From Cherax quadricarinatus (lineage: Eukaryota > Arthropoda > Malacostraca > Decapoda > Parastacidae), in contig NC_091300.1 of the NCBI RefSeq assembly GCF_038502225.1, forward strand, positions 49,528,079 to 49,592,078: a DNA stretch of 64,000 nt, read 5' to 3'. The notes beneath the pieces are model-generated. The model searched no databases. It was given only the letters and a program-made list of their open reading frames with translations, and was not told the DNA's origin. Within the stretch, counting starts at the first letter, position 1; each line of letters starts with the position of its first letter. The translations under genes and the position numbers were made by a program. Positions 11,341 to 23,473 of this stretch are shown here, piece after piece.

Positions 11341-13710
11341 TATGGTAATTAAGGGAAGGTTGCATGAAATCCAGGATGAGAGGTTGGATGAGAGGTTCCA
11401 AGCGGTGAGAGTAATGGTGGGGGTGGAGGAGGTGTTATGGGAAGATAAGCCGTTGTCATGTGTATTGAGTAGGCGAAAACGACAGCAGGCAACAGCTATT
11501 CCATCGTTGGAGGTTCATGAGTCAGTGGGTGGGTATAGGGTGGGTCAGGTTATACAAACTACAGATGGGATGGGGGTGTTTGTGGATAAGTGGCACGAGC
11601 AGTATTGACAAGAGGAAGGGGTAGGAGCTGGGGATTTAGAATAGGTGTGTGGGAGTGTGATATGTCGGTTGGGAAACAGTGATAGGGAAGCACTGGGCAG
11701 GGAAATAACTGAGGAGGAAATATGGAGAGCTTTAAGTGAAATGCAAAAGGGCAAAGTGCCGGGAATTGATGGACTACCGGTAGAGTATTATCAACAACAT
11801 TGGGAGCTAATGAGGGGTTTTTTGGTAAGGTTATTAAATTTGATGAAGGAAGGGGCAAGTTGGGAGAAAAGCAGGCAACGGCTGTAATAGTCTTGGTACT
11901 GAAGGGTAAGGGACAGCATATGCTTAGGGACTACCAGGCAATATCGTTGTTATGCGCGGATTATAAGTTGTTAAGATTTTAGGAAATAGGTTTAAGAGCG
12001 TAGTAGAGCAGTTCGTATCGAGAACTCAGTTTGGGTTGCCAGGGAGGTCTATGGTGGAGGGGCATGGGTTACTATGGGATTTTGTGGAAGAAAAAGGGGG
12101 GGAAAGGGGGAAGCTTGGTTGCTCTAGACTGGCAAGGGGCATATGATAGAGTGGAGCAAGAAGCATTGAGAGCTATCCTTAGGGGACAGGGTTTTGGGGG
12201 AGAAATAGTGGGATGTGTAGATGCGTTATATCGTGGGGCAACGGTGAAGGTACAGATTAATGGAAGATTGGGGGGGGAGGATTGTAATGGGTAGGGGACT
12301 TAGACAGGGGTGTCCTATGTCACAGCTTTTGTTTGCGTGCATACAGGACCCCTTTTATAGAATGGTGGAGCAGCAAATGGGCATTAGTGAGGGTGAAGGG
12401 AGTGGAGTTGGGAGGATTTGGCCAGTTCTAATAGGGTATGTAGATGATACTACTGTTCTGGTTAGGGAGGGGATATCAATGGACACCTTAGATGGGGTAG
12501 TCAACATGTTCGCAGGTGCAACTGGTACGAGAGTGAATTCAGAGAAATTCATGGTCATGGGGTTAGGAGCTGGGATGGGGAGGGTTGAGTGGGGTAGTGT
12601 AGTTGTGACGAAGTGGGTGACTTCGTTAAAAATTTGTGGTCTTATCTATGCGGATGATCTGGATGTTGCATGTGTGGAAAACTCGGTTAGGTTGGTAGAC
12701 AGGATTCTGGGTCTCTTGGGAACACTGCGGCCTTATCATTTGACCCTTGTGCAGTGTGCCATTGTTATTAACGTCTTATTGTATAGTAAGGTTTGGCACG
12801 TGGCAGCCGTGTTCCCTTTAACTGGGACGGCAATTGCAAATATGCTTAGATGGGTTTTTACATTCTTGTGGGGTTTGGGCTGTGATTGGCTTAAAAAGGA
12901 TGTGGTAATGTTACCTGTGCGTCAGGGGGGTTGGGTTTGATGGATTTAAAGCAGAGGGTCAAATGTATCTTCATTAAGAGGGAGGTGATGAGGGAGGTTG
13001 TGGGTGGAGGGGGGGTTTGGTCAAGACACACGGTAGACTGAAACATATGTATTCTGGGGTAGAGTTGCATGAATGTGAAACTGTTTTGAGGGCTCTGGTG
13101 TTGGCTTGGGATCTAGGGAAGGTAAAAATAGGTAGGCTGTGTAGGATGTTAGTGGGGAGGGTAGTGGCACTGGTGGAGGGGATTTTCCCCATGTATGACT
13201 GGGGAAGTATATGGGGTAGGTTCAGTAGGTTAAGGTTGCAACCCCATGGGTATGAGGTGATGTATCGTTTTTTGCATGGGATTTTACCGTCGGGTGTGGT
13301 TTTACGGGATAGACGGTGGTTGATGGGGACTCTGTGGAATATGTGGAGGGGAGGATGCGGCGTTCCACGTAGTGTATTTTTGTGAGGGGATGGGGAGCAT
13401 CAGGGGTTGGTTGGGCATGGTGCTGCATAGGATAGGGGGTAAAGGCATTTCTGTTCTGTGGGCATTAAGTCTTGATGTGGGGGGTATGGATGAGAGTATT
13501 ATTAGGGCTGTGGGGTACATTATGTTAGATAATATATACATATCGTGGGGAATGAGGGGAAAAGGGGTTAGCGAGGTGAAGCGGTGGGTATTAGCAGTTA
13601 CCTTTCATAAAACATTGTGTCGAAACAGGGATATTTATGGGCGGAGGTGGGAAAGGGATTTACCAGTGGGATACAGAGAACTAACGTTAGGGGTTTTATT
13701 AGACTTGTAA
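11341..13710 (+). pseudogene. LINE ORF2, reverse transcriptase and C-terminal domain (decayed)
   Basis: Continuation of ORF2 after the nested insertion. Blocks appear in order but in changing frames: a linker (11342-11608), ALSEMQKGKVPGIDGLPVEYY (about 11730-11790), AVIVLVLKGKG, the VALDWQGAYDRVEQ block with the first catalytic Asp (about 12120), RQGCPMSQLLFA, GYVDDTTVLV with the catalytic pair (about 12434), and a C-terminal region to 13710. At least five frame changes and a stop at 13384 are present, several beside runs of G. It was an RT; in this copy it cannot be made as one protein. Confidence 0.75.
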
Positions 13711-14653
13711 ATCAGGAAGGTAGGGGTAGGATAGGGATGGTGTATGCTACTGTGGGAAGGGATGTCAATGGTATGAAACGGGGTCGCCTCCAAGGGTTGA
13801 CAGTTGCTAAGGATGTGTGTGATTTGATGGGAGTGAGAGTTGTTGAAATAGGTGTAAGAAATATTATCATTGGCAGTTATTGTCACCTGGTTGAGGTGAC
13901 ATGTTATAGTATATAGCTATAATTATGTTAATTTTGTTATTCAATGTAATATGTCTTGGTGTTATTGTGAACACCGATGATTATAAATTTATTTAAGGAT
14001 ATTCTTCATGTATTGTAAGGATGTACGTAAGCATGTTAGTATATAAACATATTTGATTGTATCATAGGGTATTTAGTGGTAGGGTGTGGATGGTGTGGTT
14101 TGGGAGGAATAGAGCCATTAAGATTGGACCTGAGTCTATGCTAGTAGAGATTTTTGTAACCTGTAACCATACGTGTCTACCTATATATGTAGTTGTGCAT
14201 AATTTAAAATGAACAATGTAACTTGTCATAATAATGAGGCATCATACCTGTTGGTATGATGCCTCATTATTATGACTAGTGGCACATTTTGGTATTGTAT
14301 ATATAATGTAAGATCTTGCCTGGGGTGTTCTTGCTTATACATTGTTACAGATGTCTTTCTCAAGCTCATTATATATGAATAAGTGAATGAGTTTTTGATC
14401 TTGTGTATAGCCAGGTGTGTTGAGAAATGGGATTACCAATTAAGCTTAATTTTAAATTTAAATATAGGGAACACTTAGCTGATAAAAGACAGCAAATCGT
14501 CTACACAGCCGCCCCTGCAGACAAGGTCTTGAATTGTTGTCATGATCATCTCTCAACGGGCTGTAATGAGTTATAATTTGTAAGATTATAAATTACCCCT
14601 AGGGGGTGTTATGTCAGCATATTTCATTCACTGATGGCTGACAAACTTACTTG
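13711..14653 (+). other. LINE 3' region and unassigned AT-rich sequence
   Basis: No coding signal. The first part is probably the 3' UTR of the Tx1-like LINE; I cannot place its end. The stretch contains a perfect 24 bp hairpin at 14225-14276 (listed separately). From about 14400 to 14653 I see only AT-rich sequence with small imperfect palindromes. The BEL LTR starts at 14654. Confidence 0.5.
14225..14276. repeat. Perfect 24 bp inverted repeat with 4 bp loop
   Basis: The left arm (14225-14248) and right arm (14253-14276) are exact reverse complements around tgtt. The flanks do not pair. The arm contains the ataatgaggcatcat core. It may be a structural 3' end of the LINE, a tiny foldback element or a hairpin RNA. 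Confidence 0.9.
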
Positions 14654-14697
14654 TGTGGACTCAAAAGTCCGCACCTAACTGCCGACTATAGGTTGAG
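14654..14697 (-). mobile_element. BEL 3' LTR, outer piece
   Basis: These 44 bp start with tgtgga on the plus strand, the reverse complement of the LTR's other terminus (tccaca, 19512-19517), so they look like the outer end of the LTR. The last eight bases (aggttgag) form one half of the hAT target duplication. Assignment rests on terminal symmetry, since the other LTR is missing. Confidence 0.6.
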
Positions 14698-15076
14698 CAG
14701 GGCCGGATTAAGAAGTCTCCAGGCCCTAGGCTATTCAGATTGGCGGGGCCCCTTTGAGTTACGGGTAAGCGAAGCGACCCCTTCCAGCTTGGGGGTGGGG
14801 GGGGGGGTCGGTGTGAGCCTGTTTAAGGTCTAATTAAATACATTCTGGCTATTTAGATTAAATTTAATAGGGAAAGTACATCAAGACAGCCAAAACCATT
14901 TACCAACAGCCATTATAACTATCTTGTTAAATCATGCATTTTAAAGAGAATAAACTCAAGACAGCATAGTATTACTAGATTAGGCTATTAAAGTAGTGAC
15001 ATCATGGACCTATTATATTCAGCATAACCACTACAGCACTATTATTCCCTTTATAAATCACTGACCATTATTGTTA

Positions 15077-17622
15077 TCATTGCATCATGCATAAGACTAT
15101 CAAATCATATAAACTCAAGAAAGTAAAGAATTGATTGTATTCACAGGCACTTCTTAAATAAACTTTTTTCTGGATTTCATATTGGCAAAAATCATCAATT
15201 ATATTCTGAAAATCAATATTTCTTGTTAGATCAGACTCAATGGTCAACAAGGCTAGGTTACACAATTTGTCTTGGCTCATTGTTGAACGGAGCTGGTTTT
15301 TCACTCTTTTCAAAACAGAAAATGAACGTTCTCCTTCACAGTTAGTAGCTGGAAGTGTTAGGTAAAGGCGATACACTATGTCAACATTAGGGAAGGTTTC
15401 TGAGATACCTGCATTTCTTAAATGTTTCAAAGCAGCTGAGGGTGCACATTTTTCAGGTGGAGCTTTAATCTGATTCATATACCCAGAAAAATGAACTATT
15501 TCTTCAACAAATGTGTCCTGAACATCTGGTGAAAGGTGTTGCTGCAACTTTAATGCAGCTTCTCTCAATTCTGCATCTGGCATAGTAGTAACTTTGAACA
15601 GAAATCCAACTTGTCATTGAGATTCTGGTAGATTTCTTTTCTTTTCACCAATTCTGTAATCAGTGAATCCAGAATGACGAAGTATGTAGCTGTCTTACAT
15701 TTCTGCCTTGGTAGCAACACAATTTCATTGTCTGGCTCTTCAAAATTGCGTTTCCTCTTCCTTGACCGCTGATGATCAGCCCGGTAACTGTAGTCTTTCA
15801 CCAGCAGTTTAGCTTTCTCTTCAAACATTTCAAAAGCTTCATCATTGCGAAGTGAGCTTACAAATTCCACTAAGCCTGCATAGAGGTTAGCACAAGTAGC
15901 CATTTCAATTTCAATTTTCTGAAGTGTCTTGTTCGTGGCATTAAACCGTTCAAGTATACAGTCCCAAAGCACACAGAGTAAGGCCAATTCAAAATCATCC
16001 AATTTTGATGCTAAGCTGGCTGCTTCGCTTCTTGTAGTTGCTGTCTGGTCTTCATCCTCTGCTATTTGGATCAAAGCAGAGCGTATTTCAGCAAAGCTAT
16101 CTTTCAAAGCATGTGTTGCATCATGCTGCGCTGACCACCTTGTTGTTGATAATGATTTGATGACATCTCCATGAATGGTTGACTTGAGTATACTCCACCG
16201 ATGCGTTGAAGCAGAGAAAAAATTAAAGAGTGCTTGTAAAAGTCCAAAAAATAAAACTGCAGTGACTCAACACTCCGCAGCACATGACCCAACAAGATTA
16301 AGAGAATGTGCTGAGCAGGGCACATATTCAGCAAGTGGGTTGATTTGCTTGATACGGGCTTGCAATCCAATATATTTACCCGACATGTTACTTGCATTGT
16401 CGTAGCTCTGGCCACGGCAATCCATAATAGAGAGATCATGTTCAAGCAGAGTATCCAGTACTACATTCATCATTGTTTCTCCATCATGGCCTGAAAGAGG
16501 AATGAATTTTATAAAGCGCTCTACAGGCTTACCACTGGAGTCGACAAAGCGAACAATGAATGTCAATTGATCTGTATGTGAAATATCTGGTGTTGAATCT
16601 ATACTTATTGCAAAGTATTTTGCAGTTTTCACAGCTGCTATGATGTTATTGAGGACCTTCTTAGTCATCAGTTCAATAAATTCATTGCATATAGTAGATG
16701 ACATGTAAGATACAGTGCCTCTTCCTGCATTCCCAAGGCGTGACACATGATTTGCTAAGAATGGATCGAATTGTGCTAACAGTTCTATGATCCCTAGGAA
16801 ATTGCCATTGTTTCCCGAACCAAAAACCTCATTTTCTCCACGGAAAGCAAGTCCTCTTAGAGCTAAGAATTTTACAACAGCAACAACTCTTTCTAGAACT
16901 TTTCTCCAATAAGTGCGCTCTTTTTCAGTTTGATTTTCCAAATGAGAATCCAATAAGCCTTTTTTCTGTGCACAAAATACACTGGTTAAAATGCAGCTCC
17001 TGTGAGTGGTGCTGTTTTCATGTTCCTCGAAACGCTTGGAATATTTCCAGTCATTGAACCCCTGTGTGAAGGTATTTTCTTTGGTAGAAAATAGCTTGCA
17101 TGCTGAACAGTACACTTTTCCTGAGCTTTCAGAATGTTCCATCCATGATCTTTTCACAGTTTCTGAATCTGCAAGCTTCCTATAAAACATAAATGACTTT
17201 AAACAACGACGACTTCCATCATCATAAATCCTTGCTGATTTTCTAAAGTTAATGTTCAGAGTTTGACTGAAGTTTTCTGCAATGAAAGCATTACGTAGAG
17301 AATCTGGGATTACATTTGGCCATGAGGCAGGATCTTTTAAGACAAATCCTGTGGATGAAATGTCCGTTGAGACATTGAGAGGAGGCACAAAAGAAGTAGA
17401 TGCTGGCTGAGAAATAATGGAGGGAGGGCTTCCTGTATGATCTGACGTATCTGCAGATTCAACTGTACTGGTAACATCAGAAACTATTTTCGTGAGCATG
17501 TCTGTGATCTTTCTGCAGCTTCCTACATCTTTCTTTTTCTGTTCTTCTTCTTGAATTTTCTTCTTTCTTTTCTGTGACCCACTCGCATAAGAACGTCCAA
17601 CATCACGTTCACGAGATGCCAT
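15077..17622 (-). pseudogene. hAT transposase (TTF-zinc finger/ZMYM-like), broken
   Basis: Starts at ATG 17622 (MASRERDVGRSYASG). In order: a Lys/Glu-rich N-terminus, a TTF-type zinc finger (Y-C-S-A-C-K-L-F then H...H-R-S-C) near residues 170-215, a catalytic region with SIDSTPDISHTDQ, GQSYDNASNM and CSAHSLNLV, and a C-terminal dimerisation block GERSFSVLKRVKNQLRS. A TGA at 16267-16269 interrupts the frame after CAAEC; the same frame continues to 15565, where a one-base shift passes to the last frame (15583-15077). Both lesions are identical in the other copy. The enzyme would cut and paste elements with these ends. As encoded here it is truncated. Confidence 0.85.
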
Positions 17623-18091
17623 AATGAGGATGTATCACTGTCTGTAATCATGCAAATACAAATTTTTCATTATCAATTATTATTAATTTTTTAATTATTA
17701 TTAAAAAAAACTTTCTGTCAATTGGGGGGATATGGCCCTTGTAGCCCCCTTTCCTCTGGCTGCGCATCTAAAAATTCAAAACGTTACCAGGAAGGAGTCA
17801 TATACAGAACTTTTACCATACATTAGGTTAGTGATTTGGGCTACGAATATTTTACTAATTCATCCTCCTTGATCTCCAATTTACTTAAACAGAAATCATA
17901 CTGAGTCCAAGAACAATGCACAATGGTATTTATATTACCATTTTCATAACTAAACTAATTATGTTTTGCATGATATATGGCCTACCACCATAGATAAGGA
18001 CATGAGAAATAAAGAATGCAGGGACAATTTTCATTTTCACCCAACCAACGATTTTCTGATGTGGTTCATGTGTTTCTGGGGAAATATGTAG

Positions 18092-18180
18092 TAAATTAAT
18101 TGATGTTTTACATCACTTCCGTCGCAACTTGAAAACTAAGCATTTGCAACGGAAGTGATGTAGAACATCAATCAATTGAG
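18092..18180. repeat. Subterminal hairpin of the hAT element (copy 1)
   Basis: Arms of about 35 bp (18092-18127 and 18144-18180) share the core catcacttccgt and its complement around a 16 bp loop. The same structure is present at 44871-44957 in copy 2. Just beyond it, atgcgtctttact occurs twice (about 18292-18323). Subterminal repeats are typical transposase-binding sites, which is an inference here. Confidence 0.85.
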
Positions 18181-18787
18181 ATCTGTTATTGAAATGATAA
18201 AGACTTAAAGACAGGACAAAGTGCTTTTAAAACCTACAAACGGAAGTCAGTTTGCGTTTTTAGGTTTTTCTTTATAGTATTTTTACCAAAAATGCGTCTT
18301 TACTGGTCCATGCGTCTTTACTGATCAAGTAACCCTATCAGGTACCTCCCTTAACATTTAGAGGCGAAAACAAACATTTATCCATACACATCAATGTCTA
18401 TCAACAACACTTCAGTTAATTTGTCACAGTACAAGTCTAGATAACGTGTAATTACTACAGAAAATTGGAGAGGAATCTCCCATACTCACCCATTAGCGGG
18501 AAAACACAGCTGTTCTGATGTAAACAAAGGCGTGTTGAGTGTTGCCATCTATGGTTATGTTTATTTATTTTTATTTTATTTTATTTCATTATTTATTTTT
18601 GTTTTGATTAATTTTTAAAAATCAATTTTACTCTCCAAACACTTGAACTTTTTAGGTAGAAACCCCTTAGCACTTGCACCATGTGCGCAGTCTTGGATGA
18701 GCCCCTGAACCCCTTGGACCGTGGGGCCCTCAAATGCGCGGGGCCCTAGGCAAATGCCTAGTTTACCTATGCAGTAATCCGGCCCTG

Positions 18788-19517
18788 AGCGTGAGCTATG
18801 GTGTTCTTCACACTTTCGACAGATATCGCTGACTTGATAGAAGCTGAAGTGTCCTTGGATGTCCACGTCTTCCATACTCTAGGAAACACACACTGGTACA
18901 CTATATTCCACAAGATTTGTCTTTATTGTTCACAATCTTATCACTAAAGAAGCTGATCACACTTCTCTTAAGTGTTTATTGTGTTTTATGAGACACTTTG
19001 TTCACACTAACACACAGATCGTTCTTTGTTGGTTATCCTGGCGTCAGTGTCACTCTCAGTAGAGTCAAAAGTAATCTGAAGATGCCACAATGCCCCACGC
19101 TGTCACTGCCCCCAGCACAAAGGAAAAGCTGACCTAGTACTTTTACTTCCTTGTCACTTCTTCTATGAAGCAGAGCAGAATGTTTGATTCTTGCTGTCTT
19201 AAGCATAGTCAACAATATACACTATCTCTACCATGGTAATAAAGTGGGAGCAAGATTTTCCTTAATTGTCCTGCTAAGGTAAGATATGTACTGTCTCTTA
19301 TTTAAATACACTCTGCAACACTGGACTGCAAGGAGCGGTGGTCGCTTGACCACAGGTCATATACTGGTACTGCATCTGGGATCAATTACTCACTGTAGCA
19401 GTAAACAAGACGCTTGCCCCTTCTGAGAGGGCTGAGCCCCTCAGGGCTGAAAGGGCTGAAAGGGCTGAAAGGGCTGAAGGAGGCTGATACCACCCTCCTG
19501 GAGAAAATTTCTCCACA
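18788..19517 (-). mobile_element. BEL 3' LTR, inner piece
   Basis: On the minus strand the LTR starts at 19517 with tgtggaga, a few bases after the end of the pol frame region, and runs to 18788, where the hAT interrupts it. Together with 14654-14697 it gives an LTR of about 766 bp. It contains four tandem copies of the 9-mer agggctgaa (19443-19478). No clear purine tract precedes it. I infer the LTR boundary from the tg...ca symmetry and from its position after pol. Confidence 0.6.
19443..19478. repeat. 9 bp x 4 tandem repeat in the BEL LTR
   Basis: Four perfect copies of agggctgaa, preceded and followed by decayed versions of the same unit (gagggctgag, aggaggctga). Confidence 0.9.
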
Positions 19518-19549
19518 CTGGGGGGCGGCGATGGTTCGCTGCAGGTGAA

Positions 19550-22500
19550 CTATTCATCACTTAACATTAATTTGATTTTCTCACTAACCACCACTGCTGC
19601 TTGTCTTTTCTGAACAGCTTCAGTCTGTGTGGTTTCTGGAGAATCACTAATTTTGTTTTCAACACTGTGTAATTCTAACGGCACTAGTTTATTTATTGTC
19701 CGCTTATTCACTACACCTTTGCTCAAAACATCAACTGTCCTGATGATTCCATTTGCATCTGGATATATGGTCACAATTTTTCCAAGTGGTCATTGGGACC
19801 TCGGACCATCATTGTCAATAATCACTATGTCACCAGGTCATAAGGACTTATGATTTTCAGGAACACCAGCTCCATAGAAGTGTTCTCTCAATGAGGTGAG
19901 ATAGTCTTCTCGCCAAATTTTCTCCCAATATTCAATCACTTTATTAAGGTGTTTGAATTTACGTCTGAGTTGCTCAGGTTCGAAATAAGTAGGATCCTCT
20001 ATGATTTCTTTATCATTCATGGGAGGAACAGGTTCGAGCCTTCTGCCATGGAGTAAATGAGATGGACTTAACACTTCTAAATTGTCCAGATCATCGGTAA
20101 CATAAGTTAGAGGTCTGTTGTTGACTCTATTTTCTATTTCAGTCACAACTGTACGGAATTCTTCTAAGTCTATTCTCTGACGATGAAGAGTCTTCCTTAA
20201 ACAACGTTTTACAATGCCGATCATTCTTTCATAAAATCCGCCGTGCCATGGAGATTTAGGAGGAATGTATCTCCAAAGACAACTGCGTTGATTTAGCATC
20301 TGTTGTACTTCTGGTTGATCAAAGATCTTGCTTATATAAGCAGCACCAGAAACAAAGTTCGTTGCATTATCTGAAATCATCAGTCTGGGACATGCCCTTC
20401 TGGCTGCAAACCTTCTGAATAATTTGATAAAGGTTTCAGCAGACATGTCAGTGGCTACTTCTAGATGTACTGCTCTAGTTGTAGCACAAGTGAACAAAGA
20501 GATGTACACCTTGATGGGAACTTTGTCAACTGTTTTGGTTAAAATTATTGGTCCAGTGTAATCTACACCTGTCACCTCAAATGGAGTGATATGACAAACT
20601 CTTTCAGAGGGATATGGAGGTGGACCTGGATACTGACATACTCGCATATCATAGTGACGACAAGTAATACAGTCTTTTATTTGTTTTTTCACACTTTGTC
20701 GACCTTGAGGTATCCAGTAGGATTGTCGTATATGACAAAGTGTGTCAGCTACCCCACCATGTAACACGTTACTGTGGGCGTTTTGCACAATCAGTTTTGT
20801 TAGCCAATGATTCTTGGGGATCAATATTGGATGTATGGCTTCTTTAGGTAGTGAAGAATTATGAATTCTTCCTCGACATCTTATAATCTTTTCTGAGTCG
20901 AGATAAAGTCCTAAAGAATTAATTATCACAGGTTTCTTTGGGGATTTATCTTGTGTTTCTAGAAATTTATATTCTGTAGAGAAAACATCTTTCTGTATTA
21001 GTTTCACCCAGTATTTAATGGGTTCAAGACATTCATAATCAGGTTTTATCCCTGTAACTCTTAAGAGTTTACCCCACGATGAGTATTTAGATCCATCAAT
21101 GACTATTTCTGTTGTGTCTGCAGTATTTACACAACTTATTTCTGCTGTGTTCAAGCAGACTGTTTCTTCTGGCATAATGTGAGCTTTTTGCTGAGGCCAG
21201 TTATTTTCATTAGAGAGCCAGTTCGGTCCGTGGAGCCATAATTTATTATCCGCAAATTTCTTGAGTGGGACACCACGTGACAACATGTCAGCTGGATTCT
21301 CTTGGGTAGAGACGTGGAGAAAGAGATAATCTCCCTGCATCTCTTTTATTTCTGCTACTCTGTTCTGTACATAGACCAACTTACTCTTATTATTTCTTAA
21401 CCACTGGAGAACTGCTTCATTATCACTCCAGATCATGGTTTTTTCAATAGTGAGATGATCAAGTACTTTGTTGAGATAGACAGCTAAATTTGTACCTACG
21501 TAGAGTGGTGTCAGTTCCAATTGTGGTACTGTTCTGACCTTCGAGGGTGCTACCCTGGCCTTTGAAGAAATTAGTGTACTTCCTTCAGCATTACTCATGT
21601 AAGCTACAGCGCCATAACCTCTGGTTGACGCATCACAGAACACATGTAATGTGTAATTGTTTCCCTCTTGACCTATTTTTCTGGGAAATTGAATTTGATG
21701 ATGTTGTTTAAACTCCTTGGATATTTCATCCCATGCTTGACTCATTTCTAGAGGCAAGTTCTCATCCCATCCAATTTTGAGCTTCCATGAACCTTGCATA
21801 AGTATTTTACCCTTTATGGTAAATGGTGAGACGAGTCCGAGAGGATCAAAACATTGTGATACCTCTGACAGTAAACTACGTTTAGTGAGTGTACTGCATG
21901 ATTTCTTGTTTATCCTTTTGAGACTCAAAGTATCTTCCTGTGTGTTCCAATTAAGTCCCAGCATATTGTTGCAATCAGGAATTTCAGCTTCAGGGAAATC
22001 TTCTTTGATAAGTTCCCTTAATTGCTTTGAATTTGTATTCCACATCCTTAGAGGCATATTTGCTTCTTTCATCTCCTTGTTAGCTTCTCTGTATAAGGAT
22101 TTCAAATCCTCCTCTTTATTCACACTACCTTGAAGATTGTCCACATAGAAACTTTTCTTTAAGATTTCTTTGAAGGGACTTTCAGATTTCTTCAAATGTG
22201 TATTTAGAGTAGCTTCTAGTAAGAATGGAGAGGATGTTGCACCAAATAATACTGATTTGAAACGATAAGTTTTCACATGACTTTGAGGATCATGTAGATT
22301 TTCAGGCCACAAGAATCAAGTATAATCTCTATCTATTTCTTGTAGTCCTACTCTTAAGAAAGCCTTGGAAATATCAGCCGTGTAGGCATATGGGTTTGAG
22401 CGAAATTTCATAAGCACGTCTCCAAGCTTCTCAGTTAGTGAGGGTCCGGTCATCAGACAGTCATTAAGACTTGCTACATCTTTATTTGCACGTGTGCTGC

Positions 22501-23470
22501 AATTGTATACAACACGTAGTGGAGTGGTTTCAGAATATTTTCTGACTCCATGGTGCGGAAGATAATGAACTTCTGTCTTCAACTTATCTTCGACTATTTC
22601 CTCAATGAATTTATTGTCCAGCTGTTCTTGTATGATATTATCATAGACAGTCAGTAGCTCTGGATTCTTCCTGAGCTCATGTATTTGTGCTTTCATTTGT
22701 CCGAAAGCCATGCGATAATTGCTAGGCAGATGTGGTGGATTTAATTTCCATTGTAACCTAACCCAATACTGTCCATCTTTATATATGACAGTGTCCAAAT
22801 ATTGGTTATAAGTCTGAGACTCTTGTGGGCTTGGTTTATTTACATCAATACCTATCGCATCTAAATTCCACAACTTATCAACTGGTTCATTCATTTCTTC
22901 CAGTAATGATCATTTTTGCTGTGGTACATGATCAGCGGTTATTCTCGTAACTAGTATATTTTCCACTGAATCAATATCAGTTTCTTTCCCACTTTGAGAG
23001 GGAATGGGACCACATATCATGTGGCCTCCTGCTGTTTTCAGCAAGTGAACATCATGTTTACTTACTATATTTTGCACAAAACAGTGATAATAATCACTTC
23101 CAATGATTAAATCAATTGGACTAATTGTGTCCGTCTGTATGTCAGGACAGGCTAACTTGACCTTAGCTGCTTTCAGTGCTGCAACTGTTTCTTTTAATCC
23201 CTGGATCTGCACAGACTTAGGCAAATCATCTACTACCACAGCTTCTACTGTCTTTTTCCTGTTTCCTAGACCAACAGTGATTCTGGCTAGGTCATATGTC
23301 TGTTTACCAGAATTGTGGAAAAAACCAGCTATGTCTAACTGTATTTTGGCATAGGGTTATTTATTCAGTTTCTGCAACACTTTTCTTCTTATGAAGGACC
23401 TTTGTGAGCCTTGATCAAATAATGTTAGCACACTGGTTTTGTGTAATTTATTAGATAACTCAACTCGAGC
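19550..23470 (-). pseudogene. BEL/Pao pol: protease, RT, RNase H, integrase
   Basis: Frames in order on the minus strand: a protease region with LFDQGSQRSFI (about 23430) and a DUF1758-like segment (to 22910); RT first half (22894-22316) with YTADISKAFLRVGL; RT second half and the rest (22312-19838) with FYVDNL, an RNase H block HVFCDASTRGYGAVAY, an integrase zinc region (H..H, C-I-T-C) and the integrase core with VDYTGP, ISDNATNF and YERMIG; then a short tail (19774-19550). TGA stops separate RT halves (22313-22315) and interrupt the integrase C-terminus twice (about 19836 and 19790); a stop also lies in the protease part. It encoded the enzymes for reverse transcription and integration. Confidence 0.85.
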
Positions 23471-23473
23471 TAT

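Larger units (their letters stand above)
7804..14400 (+). mobile_element. Tx1/L1-like LINE, decayed and interrupted
   Basis: A two-ORF LINE: a probable 5' UTR (7804-8002), ORF1 with a nucleic-acid-binding domain and zinc knuckle (8003-9252), then after 15 bp ORF2 with an apurinic-type endonuclease (from 9268) and RT (to 13710), and a 3' region whose end I cannot fix. A 1.1 kb insertion (10200-11340) splits ORF2 between the endonuclease and RT. Clade assignment rests on the ORF1 type (an RRM-like block with one CCHC knuckle) and on the RT sequence; it is an inference. Confidence 0.7.
14698..18787 (-). mobile_element. hAT DNA transposon, copy 1 (4090 bp)
   Basis: Ends are inverted repeats: cagggccggatta at 14698 and its reverse complement taatccggccctg ending at 18787. 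Flanking 8-mers aggttgag (14690-14697) and agcgtgag (18788-18795) match at six of eight positions, a decayed 8 bp target duplication as expected of hAT. The transposase lies on the minus strand (17622-15077); the remaining 1.1 kb on its 5' side is non-coding and carries a conserved hairpin. A second copy with the same ends lies at 44304-48337. Confidence 0.9.

Noticed and set aside
14225..14276. Bacterial-type transcription terminator
   Set aside because: The context is eukaryotic repeat DNA and no T-run follows the hairpin.
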